Below, piece after piece: positions 12,776 through 25,308 of a stretch of 64,000 nt of DNA. Every line of letters begins with the position of its first letter. Position 1 is the stretch's first letter. This DNA is from Thermothelomyces thermophilus ATCC 42464 (Eukaryota > Ascomycota > Sordariomycetes > Sordariales > Chaetomiaceae): contig NC_016477.1 in assembly GCF_000226095.1 (NCBI RefSeq), forward strand, positions 434,001 to 498,000, in the 5' to 3' direction. The position numbers were made by a program, and so were the translations under genes. The notes under the pieces were generated by a model. It was not told where the DNA came from, ran no database searches, and was given only the letters and a program-made list of their open reading frames with translations.

Positions 12776-13923
12776 CTTCTATGCGGCGCGATCGTTATCG
12801 CACGTGGGCGACCGTGACTGGGAATTCAGCTCGTTCGGATGAGGATCTGAGAGACGGTTGAGTTTACTGGAAGGGCTAATCAGGTCAGTGTTCCGGCCAG
12901 CTAGATTACGTGTGTTGTGATGTTGGGTTCTAGCACCGCCGTAGTAGCCTAGTAGTCTAGAACTCCAGCCAGGTTATAAGGTCTGATGAAGAGAAAGCTT
13001 ACTCGAGGGTGTCGCGAGAGCAAACAAGCCTTCGGGTTTCTTCCCAACGAGGAAGATGTCGGGAACGAGAGTGGCGGAGAAGGCCCGAAGGGCTGCAAGG
13101 CTGACGATCGGAGCCTTTTACTCAGCAGCAGGAACGGGCAAGAAGGCCTGGATGCTGCGGAAGAGGGCTTTCGATGCTAAGGGTGAGCTGGTTGTCAAAA
13201 CAGTCTCGGGTCTAGGAGAGGGCGGGAAATATGGTGGAAGGTTGTAAGTAAGGTACGTGTAGGTAAAAGCAGGTAGGTAGGTACCTAGTCCGGCTGTCCA
13301 AGGCAACTTCCAGTCGTGGATCTCACTGCCCACCCGCTGTTTGATTTCCAGAGTGGGGTTCATGGTCCCAGGCAGGGAGACCCACCCTAAGGTTGGGGCC
13401 TGATTTCGCTTGGCCGTACGGAGTACCCAGGTTGCCCAGACACGACTTGTCAGTTTAGCGCTAAGCGCCAACAAGCGCCGTAGACCGCGCTTGCGCCTGG
13501 CGCCGACACACCGAGGCTACTTACCCCTCCTTAATGCTGAGGGTGGCCGCAAATTTTCGAGCTTGAACAAAGGCGAACTATCTTTCCCTGGATATATTTA
13601 GGGATATACTAGATAATAGATCGGTCGACATATACATATGTACACACGGGCAGCTACCCAGGAAATCTTGTGTAATAATTATACATGCTGCGAGTGCGGC
13701 GCCATGCACAGCGGAAGAATGGTCCCGTGGACACGAAGGGGGGATCCCGTCGGAGAAGTATGGGGGTTTCGAAAAAAAGAAAGAAAGGAAGGAAGGAAGG
13801 AAACAAGGGAATACGCAATGACAAGTCCCAAGCAGCCAACGCCAATAACCCAACCGATTAACCCATCCATCAACCCAGTAACCTCCTGAGCTGCCCACCT
13901 AGGTCCCATTATACATGCACCCA
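12776..13923. other. Intergenic, cul1 promoter
   Basis: No gene seen. It contains the cul1 promoter and leader, a TACGGAGTAC copy at 13416-13426, a GGTA-rich stretch near 13262-13290 and a GGAA repeat near 13783-13803, close to the 3' side of the next gene. Short frames on both strands look like noise. Confidence 0.6.
13416..13426 (+). repeat. TACGGAGTAC dispersed motif, copy 1
   Basis: GTACGGAGTAC in the cul1 upstream region, one of five exact TACGGAGTAC copies in the window, all between genes. Confidence 0.7.
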
Positions 13924-15104
13924 TCACTTGTCATCGTCCCCGACGCCCAGCTTCTGCACTAGGCGGAAGACACTCACGGACAGGGTGAAGCTCCAGGCGA
14001 TCAGGCTAATCACCTGGAACGCGGCCAGAGCCTGGCTGTACTGCCTCGTCTCGCGGTCTCCCGCGTTATGGTAGACCAGAGCCTCGAAGGCCAGAGCGGT
14101 GCTCGCGGATTTGAAGATGATGAAGAACAAGTCCATCAGGACGAGGCCAATCTTCTGGTTGGCTGGGCGCAACCCCAGAGGCTTGCCCGTGTACTCGTCC
14201 CAGGTCATGTAGCCGATGTAGGGGATGGCGACCGAGTCGACCACGATGGCCACGATGGCCTGCGTCAGCTCCGACGAGCGGTCGTGGTCGGTCCTGTGTT
14301 CGATTTCGAATATCCTGGCCGAAATGGCCAGCGCCACGATGGAGGTGAGGAGGACGGTGAGGCGGAAGGCGAGGGGGACAAGCGGGTGTCGCAGTATGAT
14401 GCGCCATAACCGCTTGTAGAGCACCCGTGTCCGTGTCGGCTTGCCGCCAGTGGTGGCGGTCGCATGGTGGATCTCGACGGGGTTGTTGAACTCGGGCTGC
14501 ATCTTATGGAGCGTCTCGGGATCGACAATCTCGGCCTCCTCGTTCGACAGGCGACCATATCGCGAAGACTGAACGTAACCGCGCCAGGGCGAGTCCGCGG
14601 TGGCCCGGCTGTAGCGCGGCACAATGACGGGTTCCGCCGTGCGCAGGTGGTCCCATTTCCTGCCCCTCTCGGTGCCGTCTCCGCGTCTGAGGAAGTTGCG
14701 CAGCCTTACCCTCGACGTCGTTGCCCCTTGCAGCCCCAAGACGGTCGGGTTTTCGTACACAAATCCGTCCCTCGACACCCTTCTATGCGCTTGGCTCGGC
14801 ACATGATTGTGATGGGCGGGGAGAGCCCGCGGAGGAGGTGAGCTCAGCGCGCGAATCTGGTCCTCGGACGGGGTGCCGTATCGGGTTTCGTACGAGTCGA
14901 TCCACGCTGGCAAGCCCACTGTTAGTATCCTGTCCCTACCAGGGCTGCACATTTGGTGGGAGAGGGTAGTTCCGCACGTGGAAGAGTTCGCAAGGCGCCC
15001 CGGCTGGCCGAGGTAGCGGAGCGCGCAGCAGTGCTATGGGATCTCGTTGACGGGCGTGGCTCGGAATGATGTGAGCTCGACGGCGTCTGGTCCGGCGTCG
15101 CCAT
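13924..15104 (-). CDS. SRF1-like multi-pass membrane protein
   Basis: Two exons, 15104-14978 and 14906-13924, give 369 residues. The GTGCGG donor was chosen because it leaves phase 1 and reads TLPPWIDSYETRYG; an apparent GTAGGG donor further on breaks the frame and would give a 33-nt intron. The N-terminal half is Ser/Pro/Arg-rich and probably disordered. The C-terminal half, about residues 200-365, has about four hydrophobic segments, including LTVLLTSIVALAI, LVLMDLFFIIF and FQVISLIAWSFTLSVSVF, with a conserved-looking loop GYMTWDEYTG. The layout resembles fungal SRF1 proteins, which regulate phospholipase D (Spo14) in yeast. That assignment is from memory of the family and is moderate; a membrane protein of unknown role is the safe reading. 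It ends in acidic VGDDDK. Confidence 0.75.
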
Positions 15105-16550
15105 CTCGGAAGGCTCGCAAACAGCCGGCGCGCCCGGGCGTGGCGATTTCCGCGCTTAAACAGCGGTCCTTCGGCGCATCAAGAGCCTAGTGGGAGCGGG
15201 CGCGTTGCAGGCAGCGCAGATCGTAGATGTCGGGGGTAGAGCAAGACAAAAAGCCAAAGCCGGATGTGCCGCTGCATCGTGCGGTGGTCGCTGCCGTTCT
15301 GTATTTTTGTACAAAGGCAACCGCCCGACTCCGCCGCGTCGGGTGTCCGAATTGACCTCCTCAGACCCAGCACACATGCACCAGACGCAGTAGTACAAGT
15401 CTAGTTAGACAAGTGTGTACGTGGTGGTCGGGGCTGTGTTGGCCTTGAGTGGGAGGTCGCTTTCTGAGCCATCAGCCAAGACTTGGCCCTCCCGGCGGCT
15501 TCGAGTGTGACTGGCCAGATCTTCAGTTGAGTGGTAATTTGGTAATTACACTAGCTGCACCGACCAATGCCCCGCCCCTGTTGAGTGCCTTAGTTTTGAG
15601 CAGCGCCAGAGCTATGACGACAGAACTGCAACCTCTACATCGAATCCGTCTATCGATAACATTTCCAGGGATGTGTCTCGGACAGAGTGAGCCTGGCAAA
15701 GGCAGGAGCCCCAGATCACGTTGACCTGGATTTTTTTGTTTGTTAAAGTACGAGATAAACTCAAGAGAAAGCACGTCCGTCGAGCAGCATGGTACTTGTG
15801 AACTAACAATTGAGACAACAAACTGCGTATGGACGTACAAAATATGGACTACACAGTTCAATCGACTCAAGACTGGGAGCCGTCAACACACATTGTGTCT
15901 TTATTCGATTCGAGAATGGTGTGCTTGTTGACTTATCAGAGAGGCGCAAGCCATTTGAGCGAGGTGCTGTCAAGGTTAGTCTGACCCATCGATAACATGT
16001 TGGTTGGACTGGCTTGCATTTAGTATAGGGACGTGGTGTACGGGTGACATCCGGAGTAACTATTCTATTGCCTTTACGAGGTGTGTTGAGCGACGACCCC
16101 AGGCTTTTCTGAAAGGGATAGCGTATGTTCCGTTCATTGTGGATCCGTAAAACGGAGGCAGAACGGGCCGACCAGAGGCAGCAATCTACCTTGATTCTTT
16201 ACAGCCAATGAGAACGCACGCTTTGAAACTACTTGCGTCACTGCCTTGGTCGCAGCTAGTCCTTGTGTGCAAGCACCACCGGTCTGATTACTGCCCATCA
16301 GACGGCTCGCTCAACTCCCAAAATACATGATGAACCGACGCGATCTCTGTTTCTGCATCTAGGCACCGCGGGATTCCTCTCTCTTTTTCCCCCCCCCTCC
16401 CCTTCCTTCACTCGCCTCGCGCCCACTGTTTGGGCAGCTCTGCCGACAAGACAAGCACGCCTTCTGAGAAGTGTTTTTTGGACCGAGTTTTTGTTTTTGT
16501 CGCAGTAGCCCCCCTCCCCGAGAGGCAGCCGAGGCCTCCCGCGACTCGAC
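15105..16550. other. Divergent intergenic region
   Basis: Separates the SRF1-like gene (leftward) from the mitochondrial K+/H+ exchange gene (rightward), so it should hold both promoters. No further gene, RNA or repeat was recognised. A pyrimidine-rich tract lies at about 16376-16415, ahead of the plus-strand start. Confidence 0.6.
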
Positions 16551-17440
16551 ATGATGCGCCTCTACCTGCTGCCCATCTCGACAAGGCGCACCCTCCTGTA
16601 CTGCCAGCGACTGAACGCGCCGGCGTCGGAAAAGCAGACATGGTCGGACTGGATCCAGGCCAAGGCCGCGCGCACATGGTCCGGCTGGGAGAAGAAGGAG
16701 AACGGCTGGCAGAAGTCGGTCGCCAACTACGGCAACCAGGTGCTACGCCGCATTCCCTACGAGGAATGGGGTTTGAAATTGGTTCCCCCGCTATCCCAGC
16801 GCCGGAAGCAGGTTGAGCTGAAGGGCACTGAAAAGGTCGAGGTTATCTACCCCAAAAGCCTGCTGGTCATGGACCAGGTACCTACTATCCTGTACCGCCT
16901 GGCGACCGAGAGGGAGGCACTTCACAAGAGGCGGTTGTTCTGGTGTTTCGTCGGCATGCCCCTGACGGCCCCGATTGCGATCCTTCCACTGTAGGTTCAG
17001 GTTCACCAGTGCTGCATGCTACGGACATTGCTGACAGTCTTTTGTCTTGTTGAAGCATTCCCAACCTTCCGTTCTTTTACCTAGTCTATCGCGCCTGGTC
17101 GCATTGGCGGGCTCTGGCGGGCGGGAGGCACCTCCAGTTTCTCGTCAAGAACAACCTTCTCGTCGCGACGCCATCTCCCGTCGTCGACGAGGTGTATGCC
17201 CAGCAGAAGCAGCCGCTCCCGTCTACCCCCGAGCCAACAACGGGCTCCAACGAGAAACTCGTCGGCAACCCCGGTCCCGCGTCGTCAACTGGCGCACAAG
17301 ACCGGAATGGCGAAACCATGTTGCTGTCGCAGGCCAATGGGAAGAAGATGACGCAGGCGCTCGACTTGCCCCAGCTCGAGGCCGAATTGGAACGGGCTAT
17401 ATGGCAGGTTGAAACGGCCATCAATAAAAAGCAGCGCTGA
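16551..17440 (+). CDS. Mitochondrial K+/H+-exchange-related protein
   Basis: Two exons, 16551-16990 and 17056-17440, join in phase at ILPL-IPNLPFFY through a GTAGGT...AAG intron; 274 residues. The sequence matches my recollection of the Mit_KHE1 family (yeast YDL183C/MRX19), inner-membrane proteins linked to K+/H+ exchange. Visible features are an N-terminus rich in basic and hydroxylated residues with no acidic residue before about residue 26 (MMRLYLLPISTRRTLLY), compatible with mitochondrial import. A WSDWIQAKAARTWSGWEKK block and IPYEEWGLKLVPP follow. One long hydrophobic hairpin lies near residues 130-160. The tail is hydrophilic with Lys/Glu at the end. Two adjacent ATGs begin the frame; the first is taken. 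It is convergent with the polyhistidine gene 422 bp downstream. Family call is fairly secure, biochemical role is not. Confidence 0.82.
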
Positions 17441-17862
17441 AGTTGCTGCCAAGGATTCGGAGCAGGAGAAGACGAGTGCAAACGAGAAGGAATCGCAATG
17501 AAACGACGCCGAACGAAATGTATGTTAACGTGTAAGATCTGGCTGTCGCCAGGAGAGCAAGAGACGGTTGGCTTTGGAGTTTGTTGGCTCGGATATCCCG
17601 CTGCGGCCTCACTCACGAAGAGACCACCTCCTCACGAACGGGCGGTTCAAAAGAGGTTTTCAAGTCCACTCAAGCTTCTCGACCCGAATCACAAACAGAC
17701 GTGGTCACATCTGGATTCCCGACCCAGCGTGAACCGCAATTCGAGAGCTGACTGCTATGCCGAGCCTCCTCACAGCCCGGTCATCGAACGCACACCATGC
17801 CGGGCCCGCAACCGAAAGAGGCCTCCCGGCCCCGCCTTCACTCCATCGGTCCTCACGAACGA
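17441..17862. other. Convergent intergenic spacer
   Basis: Shared 3' flanks of two convergent genes. Nothing else recognised. Confidence 0.6.
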
Positions 17863-19083
17863 CTACTCTGTACGGCTCGTACGAAATCCGGTTGTGAGGC
17901 CACGGACCAACGCCAAGCCCAACAACACCGCCACCATAAGCATAACGCGCCGCAACCTGGAAGCGCGACCATCACGACCGGCACCGGCACCATAACCATT
18001 CCCTTCCCCGAAGCGGCGCCTCCCCGCCCGCTGCTTGACGGCAGTATGCAGCGGCAGCAACGGCCGCTCAAACCCCAGCGATAACACCCGGGGTGACGTA
18101 GCCAAGCGGAAGGGACAGGTCCCGCTGTCCCCGCTGCTGCCGCCACCACCAGCACCACCACCAGCACTATCACTGCCGCCGCCGCCGACGCCGCCGACGC
18201 CGCCGACGCTGCCGCCACGACCGGCGGGCAGGCTGAATTTATCACCGCACCCACCGTCACCAGCCGTTGAAACGTCCCGATATCGTTCGAAGCTAGAAGT
18301 ACTGCCCCGCTCTGCACCAGCACCGGCGCCGGCGCCGGCGCCAGTGCGCTGGTTCTTGACCAGCAGCAACAGGCCGATATCAGCTTGATCTACGTTCTCT
18401 TCCTCGTTCTTGTTCGCGTTCTTGTTCGCGTTCTCACTACCGGCTCCCGGAACCGAAAGGTCTGACTCTTCGTCTGCCGGGAGGGCGGACATGGCCAGGG
18501 CGGCGACGGCGCTTGTCGTCCAGTTTCCGCCGGCGGGGCCCGACCTGGTGGCCGTTATCATGGTCGAGGTTGAGGCCGCGGCGTTGCTTGTGGTCGTAGC
18601 CGTGGCTGTGGACTTCATCGAGGTGGTTGAGGGGCATGTGAAGGAATGTTCGCTACTAGACTGCTGCTGCTGCTGCTGCTGCTGCTGGCAGTGATGGTGA
18701 TGGTGGTGGTGGTGGTGGTGGTGGTGGTGGTGGTGGTGGTGGAGTTCTGGCCCGGTCTCGAAGTGGACGGACCGTTGGGGCTCCGGTGGCGCTTGGTGAC
18801 GACGGGCTTGCAGCGCTCCGGTCAGCTGCCAGGCCGCGGCTGCTTTCTGGCGGAGCAGGCGCTGGGTCGGGCTCTCGTTCGCCAGCGCGGCGTATCTCTG
18901 CGCGATTCGCGAAGAGGTGTTGCAGCGAACGACCTTGAGCGGTCGTCTTGATGTCCCGTTGGGCCATTGGGGCCGCTGCTGCCCCTGGTGGTCGCGATCG
19001 CCATTGAGATAGGTGTTGGGATTGAGGGGAGAAGGGGTCAGAGGGCGGTAGCGGCGTTGATCTTGGGTTGTCTGGAACGGCAT
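17863..19083 (-). CDS. Polyhistidine, probable tail-anchored protein
   Basis: Uninterrupted 406-codon frame; function not recognised. The N-terminal 100 residues look evolved rather than random: RRYRPLTPSPLNPNTY, then a basic amphipathic stretch SPTQRLLRQKAAAAW. Residues 115-131 are 17 consecutive histidines, followed by Cys and about nine glutamines, then Ser/Thr-rich, Asn/Lys-repeat (NANKNANKNEEEN), Ala-Gly-repeat and Gly-rich stretches. A single hydrophobic segment, MLMVAVLLGLALV, lies about residues 380-395, followed by a short basic tail. This suggests a tail-anchored membrane protein with a disordered cytosolic body. The antisense frame (18035-18388) is a proline-rich shadow. The His tract could bind metal or be a slipped CAC/CAT repeat. 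Reality of the gene is likely; any function is unknown. Confidence 0.65.
   Translation of the reverse strand: MPFQTTQDQRRYRPLTPSPLNPNTYLNGDRDHQGQQRPQWPNGTSRRPLKVVRCNTSSRIAQRYAALANESPTQRLLRQKAAAAWQLTGALQARRHQAPPEPQRSVHFETGPELHHHHHHHHHHHHHHHHHCQQQQQQQQQSSSEHSFTCPSTTSMKSTATATTTSNAAASTSTMITATRSGPAGGNWTTSAVAALAMSALPADEESDLSVPGAGSENANKNANKNEEENVDQADIGLLLLVKNQRTGAGAGAGAGAERGSTSSFERYRDVSTAGDGGCGDKFSLPAGRGGSVGGVGGVGGGGSDSAGGGAGGGGSSGDSGTCPFRLATSPRVLSLGFERPLLPLHTAVKQRAGRRRFGEGNGYGAGAGRDGRASRLRRVMLMVAVLLGLALVRGLTTGFRTSRTE
18691..18741 (-). repeat. (CAC)n tract encoding 17 His
   Basis: Trinucleotide run of CAC with two CAT interruptions on the minus strand, in frame and coding His115-His131. An adjacent CAG run codes the glutamines. 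Confidence 0.95.
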
Positions 19084-20867
19084 GGCGAGCCGAGTTCACA
19101 TCTCTTGTCTGTGTATCTGGGGATCAATGCTTGGGAACAGCCTTGAGGTGGTGGGCTACCGCGGAATATGTCTTCCCACCCGGTTCCTGGGTCGCTAGCT
19201 TTTAGCCTCGTGGAGTTGTAGCCGACGATGTGCGGACGGGGAGGCAAGGGGGAGACGTTGGCTCCGTAAAAGTGAAACGGGCGCTATGATCTCCACGCCG
19301 CCGAGAGGAATGTGTCCGTGTAACAACAGCACGCGACAACAGAAGTGGATTGGTGGGCAGCGGTTTCGATCTGACCGTGTCATGCCACTGGTGTTCATGT
19401 TCCTAACAAGGCGAGCACCCGGTGTTTCGTTGTTCTGGGGTGTCAGGCGAAGTTTATAGACTACCCCCATCTCACAGGAACGGTGCCCGCCACCATATTC
19501 ACCGTTCGCACTTGTAACCTTCGAATTGGTCCCGGGCCGCCGCAAATGGCCAACCCGGCAAGTCTCCGGTCATCTTCGGACGGCACGGATAGTTGCACAA
19601 TCGCCTTGTGTCATGGTTCTTTGTACGTCGGAACTCGCGTTCCTCAGCCCCCTCTCGCCACACCAACACACACAAAGACAAATAGGTAAATGCGCAACAC
19701 CATCATCCCTTGGCCCCCTGATAATCGTGGATTCTTGGCCAAAATGCCCCCCCCCCCAGCGTCTGTGGTAGTGTGGTTATTCATCCCAGAGCTCGGGTCT
19801 CGGCAGACCGACAGCACCAACAAGCTTGTCCCGGTGGTTTGGGACAAATGGATGTGGCGCATGAATAAGGGTTGCAGCAGGACGGATCCCCAGCATGTGG
19901 GAAGCCGCTGCGAGTGATCGCCTTAGCGAGGACAACCCTTGCTGGTGATTAGTGGATGGATGGCCTCTGCTGCTCAACACCCAAAACCCCTTGTATGTAT
20001 TGTACATACATATATACAGTATATACCGCGACTCACAGGAGATCAATCATGTGTGGTGGTAACATCAAAGTGTCGGTAAAGGCATGGCTTTGCCAAAGAG
20101 TCACAGCGCCGGACAGAGTGCTTCGAAACTGGATTACAGCGCTTTCGTAGGGTAACGGCTGATGAACCAATGCGTGACTCGAGCAGAGGGCGATGCAAGT
20201 CAGCTGCGGAACAACCCCCTTCGCCAACAGATGGGGTCGAAGAGTGCTAGCCCGCGTCCTCTTGGAAATCACGGTTGGGCTGTCGAAACGACAGACCTTC
20301 ACAACGTTCGCAGCACCAAGCAACCCGACTTTTGACATTACGGCTAGAAGCCCTACCATAGGTGAACAATGCGATTTTTTTTGTTTTCCCGTCCCTTTAT
20401 CCCGCGAATTGATCAAGTCCCGTTGATCTGCATATGACCGCCGTACTCCAACAACTCCACCCATCCATCTTATAGACCAGCCGCCCGGTTCGGTCCATCG
20501 AAAGGCTAACAGGCGCAAGTAGGATCTGCACTGTTGTCTCCATCCTTAACGCGGGTCACCTTGGCAAAAGTGCCAATATCTCCCGGTACAAGGTCGTGCG
20601 GCTTGCACGCGAAGACGGCCCAAAGCGCAGAGGAGGTTCCTGAGAAGCCATCGGTCCATAAATTCGATGGCACATCGCACCGGTATGAAAAACAAGTATG
20701 AAAACGGAGAGAAGGCGCCGCTAGCTCGAGGCAAGCCATTGGTGTCGCCACATCAAGAACAAGTCCCAGCAACAGCGGCACCGCCGTAGTGATAGAGAAA
20801 GTGCTGCTTCAACAAGGCGGCGATGGCCAGCGAATGGAGTAGCCTCCATCGCAAAGTGGCCGGCCCC
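19084..20867. other. Intergenic region
   Basis: Promoter of the polyhistidine gene at the left, 3' flank of the GATA-factor gene at the right. It holds a C11 run at 19747-19757 and a CATA-rich inverted repeat (GTATGTA-TTG-TACATAC) near 19993-20009. No gene supported. Confidence 0.6.
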
Positions 20868-22837
20868 TCACTTTTCATCCGAGTTAGCCGATGTTGCGGC
20901 TTGGGAAGTCGACGCCTGCTCCTCCGTTTTGTTTGCGGCGCTGTCATCGAGTTTGGCCTTTTTGGCACGGCCATTCTCGTGTAGTTCAAGGGCTTCTTTG
21001 GCCTCCTTGAGTTCAACCTCGAGCTCGTCCAGACGCCGCTTCAGCATATTCTCCCTCCGGTGGCTCTCCTCAAGCTCCTTCTGCAGCTGGGCGTGCGCCT
21101 CGTTGATGGCGTTGAGCTGATTGCGCAGCTGCTCGTCGGCTTCAGACTTGGTCTTCTCCTGGGCCTGCCGATTCGCTTCTTCCTGCTCGAGCTGCTGGAT
21201 TCTGCCACGGTACAATTCTTGAATTACTTCGAGTTCGCTGACGCGCGTTTTCAAGCTTGCGTTGGTAGCGAGGAGTTGCTCGTGTGTCTGTGGCATGTCG
21301 AGGCGGTCGCCGTTCAGCGGGGAGGGAGCGCGGCCATCCGGCCCGCCAAAGCCAGACAGCTGTTGGGCCTGGAATTGGTCTTCGAGATTTTGGTACATCG
21401 GCGCCATGTGAGATGCGTACAGATTTGGCGTACCAGTGCGAGAGATGGGAGAATGTGTATCGTCCAAGACACCATTGGCGGGTTTTTGTGAAGCCCTGCG
21501 AACACCGGCCGCACCGTTGACTGCGCCGAGATCTGCACCGTTCAAATCGCCCGTCTGAGCAAGGTGTTGTTGCTGTTGTTGTTGTTGCTGCTGCTGCTGT
21601 TGCGCCTGTATTTTCGACTCGTGTGTTAGACTTGGCGGGACACAAGAAACAGAAGGAGTGTTCACGACCGCACCTTTTTTTGTTTCGCAAGGTCTGGTCG
21701 CATCGTTTTGACGCGGTTTCGGCTCTTGATCACATCAGTTTTCAGGGAAATAGGTCGCGGCCGGCCGTGCAGCTTCAGGAAGAGACCGCAGGCGTTGCAG
21801 AGCACTGCGCCTGTCTCGTCGCGTCGCCATAGCGGGGTCGTGTGCGTTTCGCAGTTCTGGCAGGTAGGCTGTGAGGTTGCACGGTCGTGGTTAGCCATCG
21901 TCGCCATTTTCTCGAGGTACAATCCGTCGCAGAGGCGGCAAGTCGACGATGTAAGTGTCGCGCAAGAGATTAGATGAGAGATAAGGGACGATAAATGGGG
22001 ATGGCGGAACAGATAATGATGGGCCGGGCCGCGATGATAAGGATGATGATAAGGAAATTTTTGACCAGGCGAGGAAGTGGGGCTGCCTTGATAACGGTCA
22101 CGGCTTGTGATGCAAGGATCGATCATGGCACCAGCAGCTCAGGCGCCCCCCCCCCCCCCCCCCACCTATCCCCATTGTTCTGCCAGCGCCAACGACCAAT
22201 GGGCAAGCAGTGACGAGCAGTGACGAGCAGTGGCTTCGTCATCAATCGCCTCACCCAAACATCTGCCGGTGCTGGCAAATCGGGAGCCCGGGTGTGGAGC
22301 TTTTCGGCAACTTGAGAAGAGGATATGAAGAAGTGACTGTAGGGCAACTATAAAGGTCCTGATACTTACAAGATTCCCCCCAGGCGCGGGAGCTGTGCTC
22401 GCAGGAGACGTGCCAGCTGGATACATAGCGGGCGCGATTGCGACAGGTCTAAGGCTTTGTTTAGCGCGGAACGAAGACTCGAAAATGTGCTGGAGAACGA
22501 GAGAGGGCAGAAGGGGCTACAAAAGGGTCGATATCTCAACTGTAGCCGATCCTAGGAGTCCAATCGGACAAGCACGGCCGGCCCAGGTAGGCCATTGCGA
22601 CCGATTGACTGTTTCGCTTGCCTCTCTCGCCAGCTCGCACATCACTTTGGGTACCAACCTTGGTTGTGGATTGTCTGTCGCCGAATCCCCGGTGGAAAGC
22701 GTCTGCGGCTGAGGGTTGGACAGAGCGGGTGCGAGATTCTGGGGCGCTGAAGCCTGAGTCGATACCGAGCTGGGTCTCGAGATGGGATCGGCTTCGAGCG
22801 CCGTCGAGATCGCCATCGCCTGCGCGTCGTCCTCCAT
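20868..22837 (-). CDS. asd-4: GATA transcription factor, ASD-4/AreB type
   Basis: Nuclear GATA factor, counterpart of Neurospora ASD-4 and Aspergillus AreB, which act in nitrogen control and sexual development. Exons: 22837-22659, 22448-22370, 21868-21674, 21605-20868; 396 residues; all phases fit. The zinc finger is C89-X2-C92-X17-C110-X2-C113 with [18 protein letters not shown], followed by [20 protein letters not shown]. Residues after 152 start with about 12 glutamines. A long coiled coil ([19 protein letters not shown] to [17 protein letters not shown]) ends near the basic RAKKAKL. The combination of one finger and a C-terminal leucine zipper is diagnostic. The start MEDDAQAMA is tentative; the frame is open further upstream. 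Intron 2 is 501 bp and has an in-frame ATG at 21905-21907 (MATMANHD), so a shorter protein that keeps the whole finger is possible. Alternative starts are established for areB. Confidence 0.93.
21980..22094 (+). promoter_or_regulatory. Cluster of six GATAA motifs, possible internal promoter
   Basis: GATAA begins at 21980, 21990, 22012, 22036, 22048 and 22090, all on the plus strand. They lie inside intron 2 of the GATA-factor gene, 73-187 bp upstream (in gene direction) of an in-frame internal ATG. GATAA is the core of fungal GATA-factor sites. Autoregulation of an internal promoter is inferred. Confidence 0.5.
22146..22163. repeat. C18 homopolymer
   Basis: Eighteen C on the plus strand inside intron 2 of the GATA-factor gene (poly-G in the sense direction). 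Confidence 0.9.
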
Positions 22838-24807
<1,970 letters not shown>

Positions 24808-25308
24808 AAGGGCGTGGATTTTGGTGGAACTAGACGTGCATATGGTGGAGGAGGAGCAAGTCAAATTGGTCTTATCGGTCCTTGAATCTCATGATACACA
24901 AGGCAGGCGAAGATTTGACCAGACGCAAGGGCGAATTGCCATAGATGGTTGTGTGGCCTTAGCGGCAGAGATGCCGCTCCGGAGATGAGCCGGGACGCCG
25001 GGCAGGTCCGAGTTGCAGCGGTGGATTATTAATGGGTCTGCCGGCTCGGCTCTCCATGGGGCCGAGGCAACACGTCATGGGAGCATCCGCTGGTGCGGGG
25101 AGGCGGGGGCGAGCTTGTTGTCCGGCGCAACGGCACTGACCGTAAAACGCGGCACCAAGATCTGAACAGAATTAGGCGGAGTGTGAGAAGCTGGGTAGCG
25201 GTCACCAAGTACTACTGAAATTGTACGACACATACGCTCCAATTACACCAATTACACAACACTACAATTTTACGCAGCAGCCGACTGCCAATTCAACCTA
25301 AACCAAAG
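24808..25308. other. Intergenic spacer
   Basis: KRR1 3' flank and MDR-gene promoter. Nothing else recognised. Confidence 0.6.

Noticed and set aside
14907-14941. Short intron beginning GTAGGG in the SRF1-like gene
   Set aside because: It would be about 33 nt and puts exon 2 out of frame; the GTGCGG donor at 14977 keeps the frame.
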